The position numbers and the translations under genes were made by a program. From Anseranas semipalmata (Eukaryota > Chordata > Aves > Anseriformes > Anseranatidae), in the NCBI GenBank assembly GCA_013399115.1, contig VXAA01001233.1:282725-346724 (forward strand): a stretch of DNA of 64,000 nt. The letters run 5' to 3'. Every line of letters begins with the position of its first letter. Within the stretch, counting starts at the first letter, position 1. Under the pieces are notes generated by a model that saw only the letters and a program-made list of their open reading frames with translations, searched no databases and was not told where the DNA came from. This document shows, piece by piece, positions 34,201-47,300 of the stretch.

Positions 34201-35240
34201 TCTTTAAATAAAAATACCATCTGACATAAATATTTACAAACCACTCTGTGCATGACTCCATTATCCTATTGAGGCTTCCTGCAGACTGTAGAGGTTGAAA
34301 AACCTCAGGAGAAAAAAGCTAAGGATTTTTAATAATGTTGTAAATGCCACCACAGGAGGGCACAGTGTGTTTTCCATAGCTGTGCTTCCAGCTCCTGTTT
34401 CATTCCTCTGAACAAAGGCCTTTGAATTTTTGCCATCTGATCCTTATGGACAAATACCTAAAATACATTTTCCTGTTTTATTGGTGAATCATGATTAATT
34501 TCAGTAGCTGTCAGCTACTGTTTCAGGAGCAATCTTTACGAGTCACCATTTATCTCTTTACATTCAAAATCAAACATGAAATAAATTTTATGAAGGCCTA
34601 AAAATAATTATTGGCGATACATGCAGAATAATGTCATATGACAATATTTTAAATACAGTCTGCACCTCAATTTAGGCATTTCAGTCAACAGAAGCTGACT
34701 AGGAAACAGCAGCAAGGAAACTAGCTGAAGCTTCAAAGTGGTCAGAAAAAAATTACTAACAGGCTTTTTTTTTTTTCTTTTCTTTTTTTTTTTTTTAATC
34801 TCTGGAGTTTTTAATTAGCAATCTTCCTAGCTTAAAGGTTGCTAAAAGTGCCTGTAAGTAACTCTCACATCATGTCACACATATCAGCACTTTAAAAACA
34901 TCACAAAAAACAGTTATTACCTTTTAATAACAGCCTCACTGTTCCTTACATTTTCTTCAAACACATGTCGATATACAGACAGGACGTGTCCATCTAAAAC
35001 TGGGTAAGTTTTTGCATACTGTCTATATTTTGCTTTGCTACTTACTAAACGACTGGGAAGCATGCCGCATGTCCTTCTCAACCCTTCATTCTGTAGTATC
35101 TGTGTTGATTGTTTATCATTATTTAAGTCCTTATACTTTCTTTTGAATACATGATTTAAAGTCAGGAATCTTGGAAACAGTAATGATGTGGAGTTAGGGG
35201 AGAGTTTGCAAATGGAGCAGAAAGTGATATTGTTCCACAT
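22240..35240 (-). CDS. MCCC2-like protein (divergent methylcrotonoyl-CoA carboxylase beta paralogue), 12 coding exons, 610 residues
   Basis: Coding exons in transcript order: 35240-34921, 33247-33051, 31972-31794, 30841-30761, 30347-30169, 28665-28473, 27428-27337, 26432-26276, 25500-25378, 24764-24619, 24141-24060 and 22323-22240. They sum to 1833 bases in frame, all GT/AG, with no internal stop. The carboxyltransferase N-half is well kept: [35 protein letters not shown], the oxyanion loop [12 protein letters not shown] (Gly270-Gly271) and [17 protein letters not shown]. The C-half is recognisable ([36 protein letters not shown], final Arg-Met as in MCCC2), but three loops that line the active site are changed. 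MCCC2 normally pairs with the biotin subunit MCCC1 in mitochondria for leucine breakdown. Here activity is doubtful. The N-terminal segment is about 45 residues longer than in 563-residue human MCCC2 and could carry a mitochondrial presequence. The ATG lies four bases after a splice acceptor, so at least one 5' exon is missing from this model and an earlier start cannot be excluded. Confidence 0.88.
31973..33050. other. MCCC2-like intron 2 with a long plus-strand open frame
   Basis: The intron lies between the exons at 33247-33051 and 31972-31794. It holds a plus-strand frame of 182 codons at 32429-32977, antisense to the host gene, with no recognised domain. It is probably chance; no other feature was seen. 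Confidence 0.5.
34764..34796. repeat. Poly-T tract in MCCC2-like intron 1
   Basis: An almost pure T run (two C interruptions) lies about 125 bases downstream of the 34921 donor on the minus-strand transcript, where it reads as poly-A. It is a simple low-complexity sequence. Confidence 0.8.
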
Positions 35241-35479
35241 GACCCTAGGAATTAAAGAGAAAAGAAACAGCATTTACTTCCCAAATTAAAATTCAGGTTC
35301 CCCAGACCGAAAAAGACAAAGACTCATAAGCACAAATAAATTATGTGTCAGTTTTGACAAGTGTGAAACGACAAATTTCTAAATTTGCACTTTTAACGGA
35401 TGGTGTAAAGCTCTTAGAGTAACAGAGGCCACAAGCTTCATTCTCAAATTCTGCATTATGCCGCTAACAAGCAAGCCAG

Positions 35480-36275
35480 GAGCTGCAAGTGCCGGGGGCT
35501 GACAGCTGCTTGCAGAGCGGCCTTTCTGTTCCATGAAATCCTGCCTTTAAGCCCGCCCTGCAGCAGACCCCTCGCCCCTGGCTTGCTGAAGTTTCACGTT
35601 CAGGCCAGGACAAGCCCCCGGTGCCGGCCCTGCAGCACGCACCCGGCCCGGGAGAGGCGCCGGAGAGGGGCCGAGGCCCGGCGGGGCCGGGCTGNNNNNN
35701 NNNNNNNNNNNNNNNNNNNNNNNNNNNNNNNNNNNNNNNNNNNNNNNNNNNNNNNNNNNNNNNNNNNNNNNNNNNNNNNNNNNNNNNNNNNNNNNNNNNN
35801 NNNNNNNNNNNNNNNNNNNNNNNNNNNNNNNNNNNNNNNNNNNNNNNNNNNNNNNNNNNNNNNNNNNGGGGGCGGCTCCGCAACCGGCACGGCAGCGCTC
35901 AGGCCGGGCCCGCCTGCCCCGGGTGTCCTCTGCCCCGCGCCGGGCCTGCTGGCGGGGCCTCACCGCGCCCCGCCAGGGGCCCCACAGAGCTGGCGGGGGA
36001 TCGCGGTGCTTCCTCCCTGCCCGCTCTACGAGGCCCCGGCCCGCACCGCGAGGCGCTGGGTAGCGTCTGTCAGCGCGGCCCTCGCAGGCTTGCTCGGCTT
36101 GGGGCGTCCCGCGGCGGCGTCCTGCCCTCGGGGCCGGGGCTCGCCTTCCTCCTGCCGGCCTGGGCCCCCCGGTCCTCTCCCGCGCATCCCTGCCTCCTCG
36201 CCTCCTGAATCTCTCCTGGAGGCCTCGAAATGGCGCGAGCTGCGCGCCTTGTCCTCGAGGAAAGCCTGGGTGAAA
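35480..36275 (-). promoter_or_regulatory. CpG island, probable promoter of the MCCC2-like gene
   Basis: The sequence is dense in CpG and GC on both sides of a run of N, in otherwise AT-rich surroundings. It lies 240 bases and more upstream of the first recognised minus-strand exon, which begins at a splice acceptor (35244). A 5' untranslated exon is therefore expected in or near this island. Open frames crossing the island in several directions come from low stop frequency and the N run. The island could also start a divergent plus-strand transcript, but no plus-strand exon was recognised. Confidence 0.6.
35695..35867. other. Assembly gap (173 N)
   Basis: A run of N lies inside the CpG island. 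GC-rich promoter DNA is often lost in assemblies. The first exon of the MCCC2-like gene may lie in or beside it. Confidence 0.99.
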
Positions 36276-39200
36276 CTGTAAAAACGTTAGTGTCATCTTC
36301 AAGTGCAAATGTTGCAAAAATAACAGAAGCAGCAAAGCAAATTGCTAGTCTAGGGGATAAGTGCAAGTATATACACAGCATATGTATTTGATTTTTAAAT
36401 TACATGTTGTTTATAGAATGGTACCATACTGTAGCCTCAAAAATAACATGCTGGTGCCTCACTCACCATTAAATACAGAATGTTAAAGGAAGGATGGCCA
36501 CAAAATGTCTAGTCTTCCACGTCCTCCTTTCATGCAGCATATTACATATTCTGCAGATTGCACCACTGGAAATTCACAGACGGCTTTTTAGTGACACTTG
36601 CTGTCAATAGTTCTCCATCGTTCGATGCTGCAGCTGCTCAGCCGAGATGTCTAACCGCTTTCTAATTAAGTGTATAATTAAAATATTAAAATGAATTTGA
36701 TTTTCTTCCTTCCATACCTCATACTGTTTCTGGGCTGCTTTAGTCAGTTTGCTATTGTTAGTCATGGCATAACCTCTTAGAAATTACAGCTCGTTGCCTT
36801 TCAGCCACTTCATTAAAATGCGCTCCTGCCAGAGAGCTCTTTATCCATACATATTAATAAGGCTTCCTAGGGATAATTAAGCAATGACTAATACATTGGT
36901 GAATGTAAGTATCCAGCGTAGGCAGGAGAAAGATTTTGTGGGTAAATACATAGTATATGTTATTAAAAAATCTTGACAATAATAGTTAAGATTCGATGCG
37001 CTATAACAATTTAAAATATTCGCTTTTTTTTCCTTTTATACTGAAAACAGGTAGGATTGTCTTTGATATTCTTCTCCTTCAGATAGAGAATGGGATTGTT
37101 GGAAGCCGCTCCCATTGCCCTGTGGGGCTCCAGCAGCAGTTACGAGATGTTCAAGAGGCTCCCTCTAGTGGCTTGCCCCTCTGCAGAGTGAAATTCAGTT
37201 GCATGGGTAATGTAGACATTTCAAGGGTAACATAAACTTCTCAGAGGTGGAAGAGCTGATGCTAAAACTGGGGAGGGGGTATCTGCACTTCTAAAGAACT
37301 TCCCTAAAGAAAATGGGATTGCAGGTCTGGTTTGCACTTTCCTAAAATGCTCATTAATTCTGGATTAGTTAGAATGAGGTGAGCGGTGGACATTTATTAC
37401 TGATAGTGAAACTACTGAACAAAAATCCCAGTCAGGTAGTATGTTGTAGGCACTGATGCAGCCACGGAGAGGTTCCTGATATAGCCCATGAAAGAAATTA
37501 GCAGCCTGTTACGCTATTCAGGCTGATTTGGGGCATTCCTTGTGGTGGGTTTTGGTTATTTTGGTTCACATCTTCTCTACTTTCATTGTGTAACCAGAAC
37601 TCTCCTCTCCCAATGGTTGAAACTTCTAAAGAGCTGAAGATGAGAGACAGAAGACACTTTGCAGCTTTATGTATGTCTTTTGCATTTCCTAGGGGATTTT
37701 ATGTGAAATTTTGAGCTCTTTGTAGAGCAGGTGATAATGGGGAAGGAAAGAGTGGTGACAGAAATTTATGTAAAGCATGAGAATACATTTGAGGTCAGAA
37801 CTTCAAAGATGTGTTGATGGTAGTGACAGTGCTGGGTGCTCGGTTTTCTGAAGAAGGAATTGCTGATGCAAAAGCTTGAATATGTATTTAAAGTGAGCTT
37901 TGGGCTTTTTTTTTTTTTCAAGTTGACCCATATATCATTTTCTTGGATTTTTTCTAGTACTCTGTTCACTGTTAATGTATTAGAGGGACTGCTGTTCAAT
38001 TATAATTTTCATGCTTCTTATTTCATTTTCCATAATTAAGTGTTAGACTTTCATTATCTCTAAAATGCTAGCGTTGCATAGCAATTTCATTTGATGTGAT
38101 TTTAATTTGTGGAGTTTTTTTTTAAGAATACCTTTCGCAGTTAATGTGTTGGCTTATTTTACATGTTTTCCAGAACCTGTATTCACAGTCAGCATATGTT
38201 GTATGTAATACGGGTTGCATTTACTCAGATTTAAAAAAGGATTAAACATTCTCATGGAAGCCAAACATTGCTTGCTCAGAGTAACAGATAAAGAAACACT
38301 TTCTCTTCATTGCACTTCAGCCTTGACATGTATCTGAGTGAAAGTTTATCACAAAGGTACAGCATCAGTCACCCTTTTTTTGTACTGATAGGCAGCCTGG
38401 TGTGAATAACAAATCCTGTAACAAGGAGTCGATAGATTCTAATTTATTTTTGCTGGTCCTCAAGCTGAAATCTAGCCTTTTTCTATTGTCATAGCATGGA
38501 GCATCCTTTGGTTAATGAACACTGAAGGTAACTTGAGTGAGGTAGTTAAAAGTAGCTTTTCTGAATGGGTGCAGCCTTGTGCAAGTGTTTGCAGTCGTTA
38601 CTTTAAGTGCTTATTTTAGAGACTTTTGAATGCTGAGAATTTAGAATATATAGAGTAGCATTTAGGAAAAATGTTAATGTGGTTGCCTACTTTAACATGA
38701 ACTGCAGCTATGCCAACGAAGAAACATGCCATTTAAGGAACACTAAAGCTTTGAGTGAAGTTTTTACTCAACTTTATTTAGAAACTTGCTGGAGTGCACC
38801 GGATGCTGGAGGAAACCAGAACACACTTTTTAGATTGTCAGACCAAAGGCAGGAAGGTTCCCACAGGGCCCTGCTCCTTATGTAGCTTCTGTTTCTTATT
38901 TAGATTTTGTTTCTTAATACCAAAAAGCTTTTAGTGGCATTTTGACAATTGTGGCCTGGAAATTTGTCTAAATTAAAGCAGGTTTTGTTTGTTTACTTAT
39001 TACTACTAACAGACTCAGACAGTCCCACAGCATTTTTCAAGGCTTACATCATTCTGAAATGGGTTCAATTGATTCAAAACAAGTTTGACAAAATGTAATT
39101 TTCTTTGGCCGCTTGAAGTATTTGTATATATACAAAAGGAATAGCTGAGCCTTGGCAGGTATGCTGAGCATAGTGTCTGGAATTGGTATGAGATGTTAAG

Positions 39201-41980
39201 AAGCTTATTTTAGTTGCTGGAAGATAGGAGAGAACACAGAATTTAAATGAACTGAAGGTGTGAGACTGAATGCAGGAGAAGTTAGGAGCCAGATCCCCAG
39301 CTAATGTGAGTAAATTTAAAGACATTCAGTCCCTTTCGTTCCACAGAATATGTTGGATGGATATATGGCTGGTCCCATACTATTTAGCTTCTTATTTTGG
39401 ATTATTTGGAGTTTTATGAATCCCCGCATAAAAAGTGTGAACCAAATGTGAAGAGCCAGGTATGCCTCACAAATCGTGTGAAAAGTTGAGGATGTGATGA
39501 TCACTTAGTCATGGATGTTTTCTTTACATTTGTTCATTATGGCTATGTGAGGCAGCTGTATTATAACACCTATAAAAGTTACATAATTAGCATCAAATCC
39601 TTGTCCACATTTATTTATCACATAAGAAAATGCAGGGTCACTGTTTTTTAACTCCAGCTCATCCTTCCCAAGCTCTCAGTCTGTCCCTAGGAAAAGCCCA
39701 TGAACACATAAAGCCAGAAGCATATGAAAGCCGTGAAGAGAGGACGGTAATTTGCAGTCCAGGACCACTAGCTGTGGTACTTCTGTCACTTCACTGCTGC
39801 ATTTTTGAGGACAGATGCATTAGCTCAAGTGACGCAAGATGCCAGCTCTCAGAGCCACACAGAAAAGAGAGCTGGGTAAGCAGAGGTCTGGATACTCCTG
39901 GACCGCTCTGATAGCTCAGGAGCACTAACCTCCCTTGGTCCCCTCTGGAGTCCCAGGAGAGAGAGGAATAGAAAATAAGGTAGCCAGTGACAGCCATACA
40001 GAAGTGTCTCTTTCTGCACTGACTGCAGAGGGAGCATTGGGAGGTTATTCTTGTAGAGTTGAAATCAGCTTTTGAAGGTATCCACCTCTTTGTTTCTCAC
40101 TCTGAGAAATGTCATCTGCTGTTACTGGAATGTCATGTGGCAGTGTCAACTCAATTGAAGGAAGAAGATAGCAATTTCAGCAAATGAGAGATTTTAGGAC
40201 TTCATCATTTATCTTGCAAGCTAAAAGACTTATGTAGAATTACATATGTGTTGGGAATATTTAAAAAAAAAATCCCAAAAGAATGAAATCCTATGCAACT
40301 CGTTTCATACGTGGAAGCTCTTCTGCCTCAGACTCTGCCCCTCTTGTAGAAATGTTGGGGGACTGAACTTCTGGGGGAAACTAAAAGGGATGAAGGAGAG
40401 CTGTGACAGTGGTAGTCAGATCCGTGGCAGTTGGGTTGGGCATTTGTCTCTTACCACAAAGAGCTTACAAAACCATGAATAATTACATAGTAATTATAAT
40501 TATGAAAACATAGCTCATGTGGAAAAGACAAGGAGTGTGTACACTTGCTACGTTAATGAAAAATGTGAGACACTGATTTGTCTTATTCCTGTAAAATGCA
40601 GAGAACTAAAGGAGTAGAATTATATATCTAACAGCGCATACGATTCCCAGCTGCACGATCAGTCTGTCCTGAATCGTGCTGATACATGCTGATGAGAAAA
40701 GAATTCAGTTCTGAGAATCCAGGTAACTGGTGACAATAGCCAAATCAGAGGAAAAATAAATTTGACTTTCATGGTTTGGATTGGAATGGCAGAGTTAGCA
40801 AATCTCTTGCTGGTTTTACCTGTGTACTTATCTAAAATCACAGAATGGCTTCTGAAAAACTGTTATATAGTTTCAATATGCAACAACTATGTGAAGATCT
40901 GTTGCTTCGCCATTTTAAAAAGCCTAATTGGGACTCTTCTGAGGTAATTTGAAAGCTTTTTATTGTTTAGAGGAGATGGAAATTCAATTTCAAGCATTTA
41001 GGTTTCTCATTGGTCTTTTATTTTAGGCAAGTGCTGATTGGTTTATTTCCCTGTGCAAATGATTGCTGATGAGTGGTGACACCAAAGCCTCAGATCGCGT
41101 CGGACTGTTTACAGTCCCCTGAACATAGTTTTGTAAGGTTGTTTCTAGCTAGTCATTGGTAACTGGATGTGGTTAGGGCAGTTAAATAAACATACGGAGG
41201 AAGAGAATGAATCATTAAATATAATATGGATGCTGTAGGAACTGCTGATGTACAAAACATTTGTGGCAGATGCAACATACCTGTTTTCTGTTGTCAGGAA
41301 AAAGTTACTTGAAAGAAGAGTTGCATCTAAATGTGTAATTCCAAATCTACATATCCACACCTTCTGGATACATATGTTTTTTCATTTTAGACTCCTAACC
41401 ACTTGTCAGCTTTTAACATGCACCACTTTTTCCTACGTATCGCCTAAGAATTTGATCCAACAATCTGAGGGCATAGTAAAGAAGTCTCCACTGGTGTAAA
41501 GTGCAGTTGCATCATTAAGAGCCCCTAAGGTAGATGGTCTGCATTAATGTGAAAAGGCATTTATGCCAGTGAAACAGCATTATATGTATTAGTGCAGTGT
41601 GTTGGCAGTTTCTGTCGGCAATTTTTGCACCCACATAACGTAGAAGGGGCTAAAAATACTTTCTACTGTGATTTGGTGCCACAAAAAGAGAAGATAGTGA
41701 TACAGTACAAAAATCACTGAGAAAAGCCCTTCACGTAGTTTTCTGTCTTTCTCTCTTTTGCAATTTTTCAAGATCTTACTAGGTATGCTAAATCTGTTTG
41801 CAGAGCCTTATGTTTTTGTCGGTGCTTGGCCCGGAGCCGTCCTGTCAGCCAGCAGCCCCAGGGCAGCCTGGCCCATCCTTCGGTGGATGCAGCCTTCGTC
41901 TGTACTGGGAGGGAAGAGGAACCAAGACAGAATGGTCGATGTCAACATCTGTGTGCATCCGAGTAAAGGGTCTGTTCATT
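36276..41980. other. Intergenic, AT-rich, no gene recognised
   Basis: Only short open frames (below 95 codons) occur, none with recognisable similarity or paired splice sites that extend them. It holds short homopolymer runs, for example poly-T at about 37907-37918. A mildly GC-rich patch is at about 41815-41920. Nothing else was supported. Confidence 0.5.
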
Positions 41981-44268
41981 CCCGTTCATAATGTTGAGGA
42001 TTTAACCATTAAAAAAGCCTAATTAGAAGACAAATTAGATATTTGATTTCCCTGTTGCAACTGAGTTAATAAACATGTATATATATATTGGATAAGCATA
42101 TATATACCTATGTGCTGAAATGAGTGCTCCAAGCCCCTAGGGTTTATTTTATTTGCAGTGAAAAATCTTTGTTTAGAAGGAAGATAAAAATTTATTTTAT
42201 GTGTGATAGTACATTCCATTCATGTGTGTGCATGCACGTACATGCACCTCATTCACAATTTCCAGCCCACAGCTCCCAGGTGTCTAGTCCTGCTCTGCCG
42301 CTGACCTTAGCCATGATGTAATCCTCAAAAACTTGCAAAATCCTCAGAATTTTGTTTCTTTTCAGAGCCTGAAATGTAACTCCGTTCATTCTCTCAAAAA
42401 GCTAAAATTTAGCTTCTCAGCAAAGTTGGATTGTTTAGAAATCACTGAAGACATTTTTCAAAGACAAAGACATGCCTGAGTTTTGAACTGTGTATGCTTT
42501 GTAGAATATCTCTAACTTGAGTTTCAAAGTTTTGGCACGGGACTGAATATTCAACAGCAATATATAGAAAATTAGGTAAGCTATGGACAGACAAGATATT
42601 GCAGTGACACCATAAAATCCTTCTCCAGTTACTGCTTTCCTGATCCACATGACGTGAAATGTTATCTTGACTCGTAGTTACTATTGCCATAAAAACCACC
42701 GGGGGTTCTTCTTGCTACTACTTGTTTTGTCAAAAATCCAGTAATTGGTGACATGTGGATTAACATTTTGAAGTAGCAGAAGAACAGAGTGCACAAGCAT
42801 CAGTAAGAAGTGGTGCTCTGAAAAGTCAATTTAACATTTAAATCTATGGCATGCATCAGCACTGGAAAACCATGATCTTCAGGAAGTAATGAACTTATAT
42901 ATTGAATAGCTTATATTTGTCCTGGTGGAAACCACCTATGTAAATATGTACAGCTAAAATGGAAACATGATAAAAAATTAAGTCATCTCAGATCCTTTTA
43001 CTTGATGCTTATATTTTTGTGAATCTTCACAGCAAATTATTTTGTATCTTCCTAGTGGAAGTGTTTTAGACTTGGTTTGAATGTACTCCCTTGCAATATT
43101 AGATAGCGGTACACTGCTTTGTTAGAATCTTAGTTATTGGTAACAAGTTTAGCTAAGTTTGGTGCACTACAAATTATGTATATGCTCCATGAAATTGATT
43201 GTGAAATGGAGTGAACAGCTAACATCACCAGAAAAAGAATAAAAAATAGAGTCAAAATATCTTGTGAAGTCTTAAGGTATGTTTTAAAAGATTGATAGAA
43301 TGGCTTTGAATTCTCCAACCTCCTGTGGGTTACTTCTACTGTACAGGCTAGTGACTTACTTGGATCATCTTCTGCCTGATATCCTTGACTTGATTGAATT
43401 GTAGCGTGAGAAACATTTGTTCAACAATTGCAGGCACCGACGCTGCAGAGGAGCTCTTCAGCTGGGCTGGAAAGTCAGGACTGCAAGATTCACAGAGATT
43501 GTTCAGAACAGCTGTTAAAGTAAGGCAAGGGATAAAGCCTTCTTGAAACCTCTATGTAAGTCACTGGATAGACCTTTTGATTTGGAAACTTTTTGAACTG
43601 GGGTCACCTATGGTTCCTTTGCAGCTCTCAGGCTCTCTGTTGCATGAAAAAGGCCTTCAAATGTCACCGATTTTGTCTGACAAGATCCTTTCTTCAGCGT
43701 TTATCCTTCATGACCACAATTTAAGCATTCAAGATGACAAAAACACCTAACAGTGTGTTCTGAATTCTGATGGAGTCTTTTGTAGGTGTTATTATTAGTA
43801 ATAAAATAAAAAAAGAACACAGGCTTTCAAATCAGAAGCAGCCTGATATTTTTAAGAAGCTATTCTGGATAAGTGAATGAGCAGTGCTAAAGAATTTGAA
43901 GGAAATTTAAATGTTGTCCTTGCAAGATACTTTAATCCAATCCTTATAGCAACACTGTAAAATCAGGCCTATAAGAGAAACAGCTCTGTAACTGGAAGCA
44001 GAAACTGGCTGGTTCCAGAGCTGGTCCTCCTTTGTGGCCAGAGGCACATCACTTCATTATGTTGTCTTGGTGTCCTCTGTGTTTGAAGCTGGGATGAGAA
44101 GTGCCTATGACTACGGCCTAGCATACCCATGATATGAAGAGAAGAGATGAAGCAACAGGTTTTCTCCTGGTAGGTGGCACTGGGTGCCTCCTGTGGCAGA
44201 TGGAGCTGGGGTACGGAGGGTGTAGCCCTGTTTGCCTTTCCAGTAAATCCATTCCACACTGGTGACCT

Positions 44269-44316
44269 GAGAACCACTGTAAACAAGGAACTGAGAATCA
44301 CTGTAAACAAGGAACT
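44269..44316. repeat. 24-base tandem duplication
   Basis: GAGAACCACTGTAAACAAGG-AACT is followed immediately by a copy that differs only by C to T at the sixth base. The near-identity suggests a recent local duplication. Confidence 0.9.
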
Positions 44317-47300
44317 TTGAAATGTTTTTAGGGAGGATATTCTATAAAGCCAAGAAACTGTGACTGTGATATGCAGTGTACAGCAGAATGAATTTTCCAC
44401 AGAACCTCAAAGATTTCTAGTCATAATGTTTTTACCTTTGAAAATGTAATCTAGCTTTTTTATTTTTAGGTCTCTGACCATTATCCTCTGGTCTCAACAG
44501 AAGAACAGCAGTATATTTAATAGCTCTATTAATGCCAGAGTAATTGTTACCGACCACAGGAGTGGCTATCACACTGGGAGTTTTTCTGCTGGAACTCTTG
44601 TGGCACTATGATTCTTCAGAACTCGGGAGCAACGTTCATAAAGGTACAGAATTAGTGAAAAAGATTGTGCAATCTGAGTCTAAAACAATACCAGTATATT
44701 AAAAAAAGAGAAAATGAGAGACTGTCGGGTGACCTGTGAGCTCGCTGCACTGCAGAACGGGTGGCTTACACAGGTCCCAGCAAAGTGACTGGGAAGTTAC
44801 AGCTGCTCAGGGTAGCAGTCACAGTCCATCCATTCAGAGGAAAAACTAAGGCAAAAGTGATAGCTGTTGTCTGGTCTGAGTAATTCATCCACAGGAATGG
44901 CTTATCCAGCGGGTCCATTTTGTCTGTACATAGATATGAATTATAATAGAATTTTAATATATTTGAAGTGGTGCATTTTCATTTCTCTCTTTGCTGCAAT
45001 ATGATCACAAGTTATTAGCAGCAAATTTTTTCAATGTGGTATTCAGAACAATGTTTCGTATTTATAATTGGTCAAATAATGCAGATGCTAGTTGCTGTTT
45101 TCTTTGTGATTATTTATGAATTATATTTATTACATTTATACAGAAATGTAATACTTAAATATTCTTACAATTATACTAGATTTCAAAACACTCACAAAAC
45201 ATTACCAAAACTAAACAATTACGAAATCAGGTAGTATTTGCTGCTCTATGAATGACTGAGATTACTGTGAATCACAGGTGGGAAAACCAGACCACCTGCC
45301 ACATTTCTGTCCTCTGGATCTTGAAAGCACAAAGAGGTGCTGGTGCAAGGGTGCCCTGCAAGAATGTTCTCTTTTAGAGAAAGTAACTTGGGGGATCACA
45401 GTGAGAGATGTGAATCTTTGTACTTAAAACCCATTTCCATCTTAATTATGAGCATTTGAAACCTTACAATTTTTTCAAGCATTCCAATACTACAATTATG
45501 TTATTTTATAGCAAGGCCTGTATAATTATAGTTAGAATTCAGCTGTTCATTTTCACATAGTCCCTCAGTGCCTGTTTAATCAGTAGGATCCCTCATTGAC
45601 TCTCCCTAAGAATGGGGTTAGTTTCTGCAGTGTAGCATATACAGAGCCTTCCTGCCATTCCGCCTCGTAGTTCTCATTTGACAGCGACATCGTAAGGTGG
45701 TATCTCATCGTTATCCAGCCTGGCGAGAAGGGTGGAGGCAGGGCGGAGGGTTTGGGGCAGCTGCCGGGGGCTGCTGCAGGAGCAGCCGCGGGGCCTTGCA
45801 CCCTTGCACTTTCCTGTCTTCACCCTCCACCCATCTCACGTTGCAAGCAGCTTGTCTTTGTGCTCCTGAGATCTTGGCTTAAACACTGTTAGTGTGTTTT
45901 CCCGTAACTTGACTAATCTGCATACAGCTCAGGTAGGTACGTTGCAGCATGCTTTATAAATCACCCGTAAAGCTGCAGTATCTGGAAGCAGTGTGAAGTT
46001 TTTCTCTGCGCCCAACCTTGTAGCATAGAGAACAGAACAGTAAACGTGGGCATAGCAGGGAGAGGTAAGTGGTTTTCATGCCCCTGTCCATTACATCACT
46101 TCAGTACTGCATGCTGGTTATTTGCTCTCTATATCACTTCCCCCCAGGGGGTTCAAAGAAATCAGCAAATCTCCCCCAGCAGAGCTACGAATACCTAGCA
46201 CAATTCATTCAGACGCAGCAGGAAAGCCGGGGATTAATCAGAGGGGGAATGCTGCGAATTCCAGCGAGCTCTTTCTTTCCCTGGCACAGCTGGTGGCGGG
46301 GGATACTGCCACATGAAAGCAGCGCTGTCACTATCCATCATCGTTACTTGTGCGGCTGCATTCCAGGGAATGAATTGGCCTCATTTGGTAACTCCGGTGC
46401 TGTTTCCTTCTGCCAGATTATACGCAGGAGGAATCCAAATTCAAGTACACCTCTGTGTTCCAGTTTTCAATCTATTTTTAGGAATTACCGAATTCTCTAA
46501 GACAAAATTAGAATGGATGTATTTTTGAACGTTAGACCACAGCATCATATAAAACAGAGATGGGAGAGTTTATTAACAGCCCATCTTCTTGCCACTTCAG
46601 AGTTGTTCTCCTTCTGATCTTAAATTTCCTAAATGAGGTTTCCATGATGTAGCAGGAAAGCTATTCTCAAGGAGTTTTTTATGGGAAATTGTTTTCTATA
46701 GGATGTCATTGTTCAGTTATGACTTATTGTTGTGGTTCTTAATAGTGGTAAAATACCAACTGATAGAGCTGAATTTTTCTTTTTCTTTCTTCATAGAATC
46801 CCACTACATGTATTAATCATTTTCTTTTCTCCAGTCCCACAGCCTTTGTCCATGTGTATTACTGTTACCTAGCTGTGCTGTGATCGCATATAGGAGTCAT
46901 TGGGTAGGACCCATGCTGTTAGGAGTTGTTTATTGTAGCATATTTATCATCAGAGTGCTCTACTGAAATGCAAACAGCGAACAAGTATCAGAAATAGTGT
47001 GATAAATGAACACTAGAACAGCGTGACAAGCGGCAGTGCCCCAGCAGCCTCCCAGCTGGGTCTTACCGTAAAATTGGGCACTCGTTAGGCCTGCAGTATT
47101 ATTGCACTGTAAGCTTGTCCTTCCAGGTTTTCAGGCATTAAGACAGTGATCCCCAGAAATCCCCTGCTGTGTTGGCCATGAGTGATCTGCCACATCACAG
47201 TGAGCAGTCTGCACCTGGCCAGCAGAAGCGTTTTATATACAATAGGGATGGTCCATGAGAAATGTTAAGGCAGGTGAAAAAATTGGAAGCCATTGCTTTC

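Noticed and set aside
35464..36335. Several long frames on both strands through the CpG island
   Set aside because: They cross the N gap, where stops cannot be seen, and lie in CpG-rich DNA. None resembles a known protein, although an untranslated first exon may lie here.
40840..40865. Possible CR1 repeat tail (TCACAGAATGG-like)
   Set aside because: The match is too short, and the characteristic 3' octamer repeats of CR1 are missing.
43969..44400. 143-codon minus-strand frame
   Set aside because: It includes the 24-base tandem duplication and otherwise looks like random sequence. No homology was recognised.
46069..46500. 143-codon plus-strand frame in the gene desert
   Set aside because: No recognisable domain, a second overlapping frame on the same strand, and no nearby exons or promoter.
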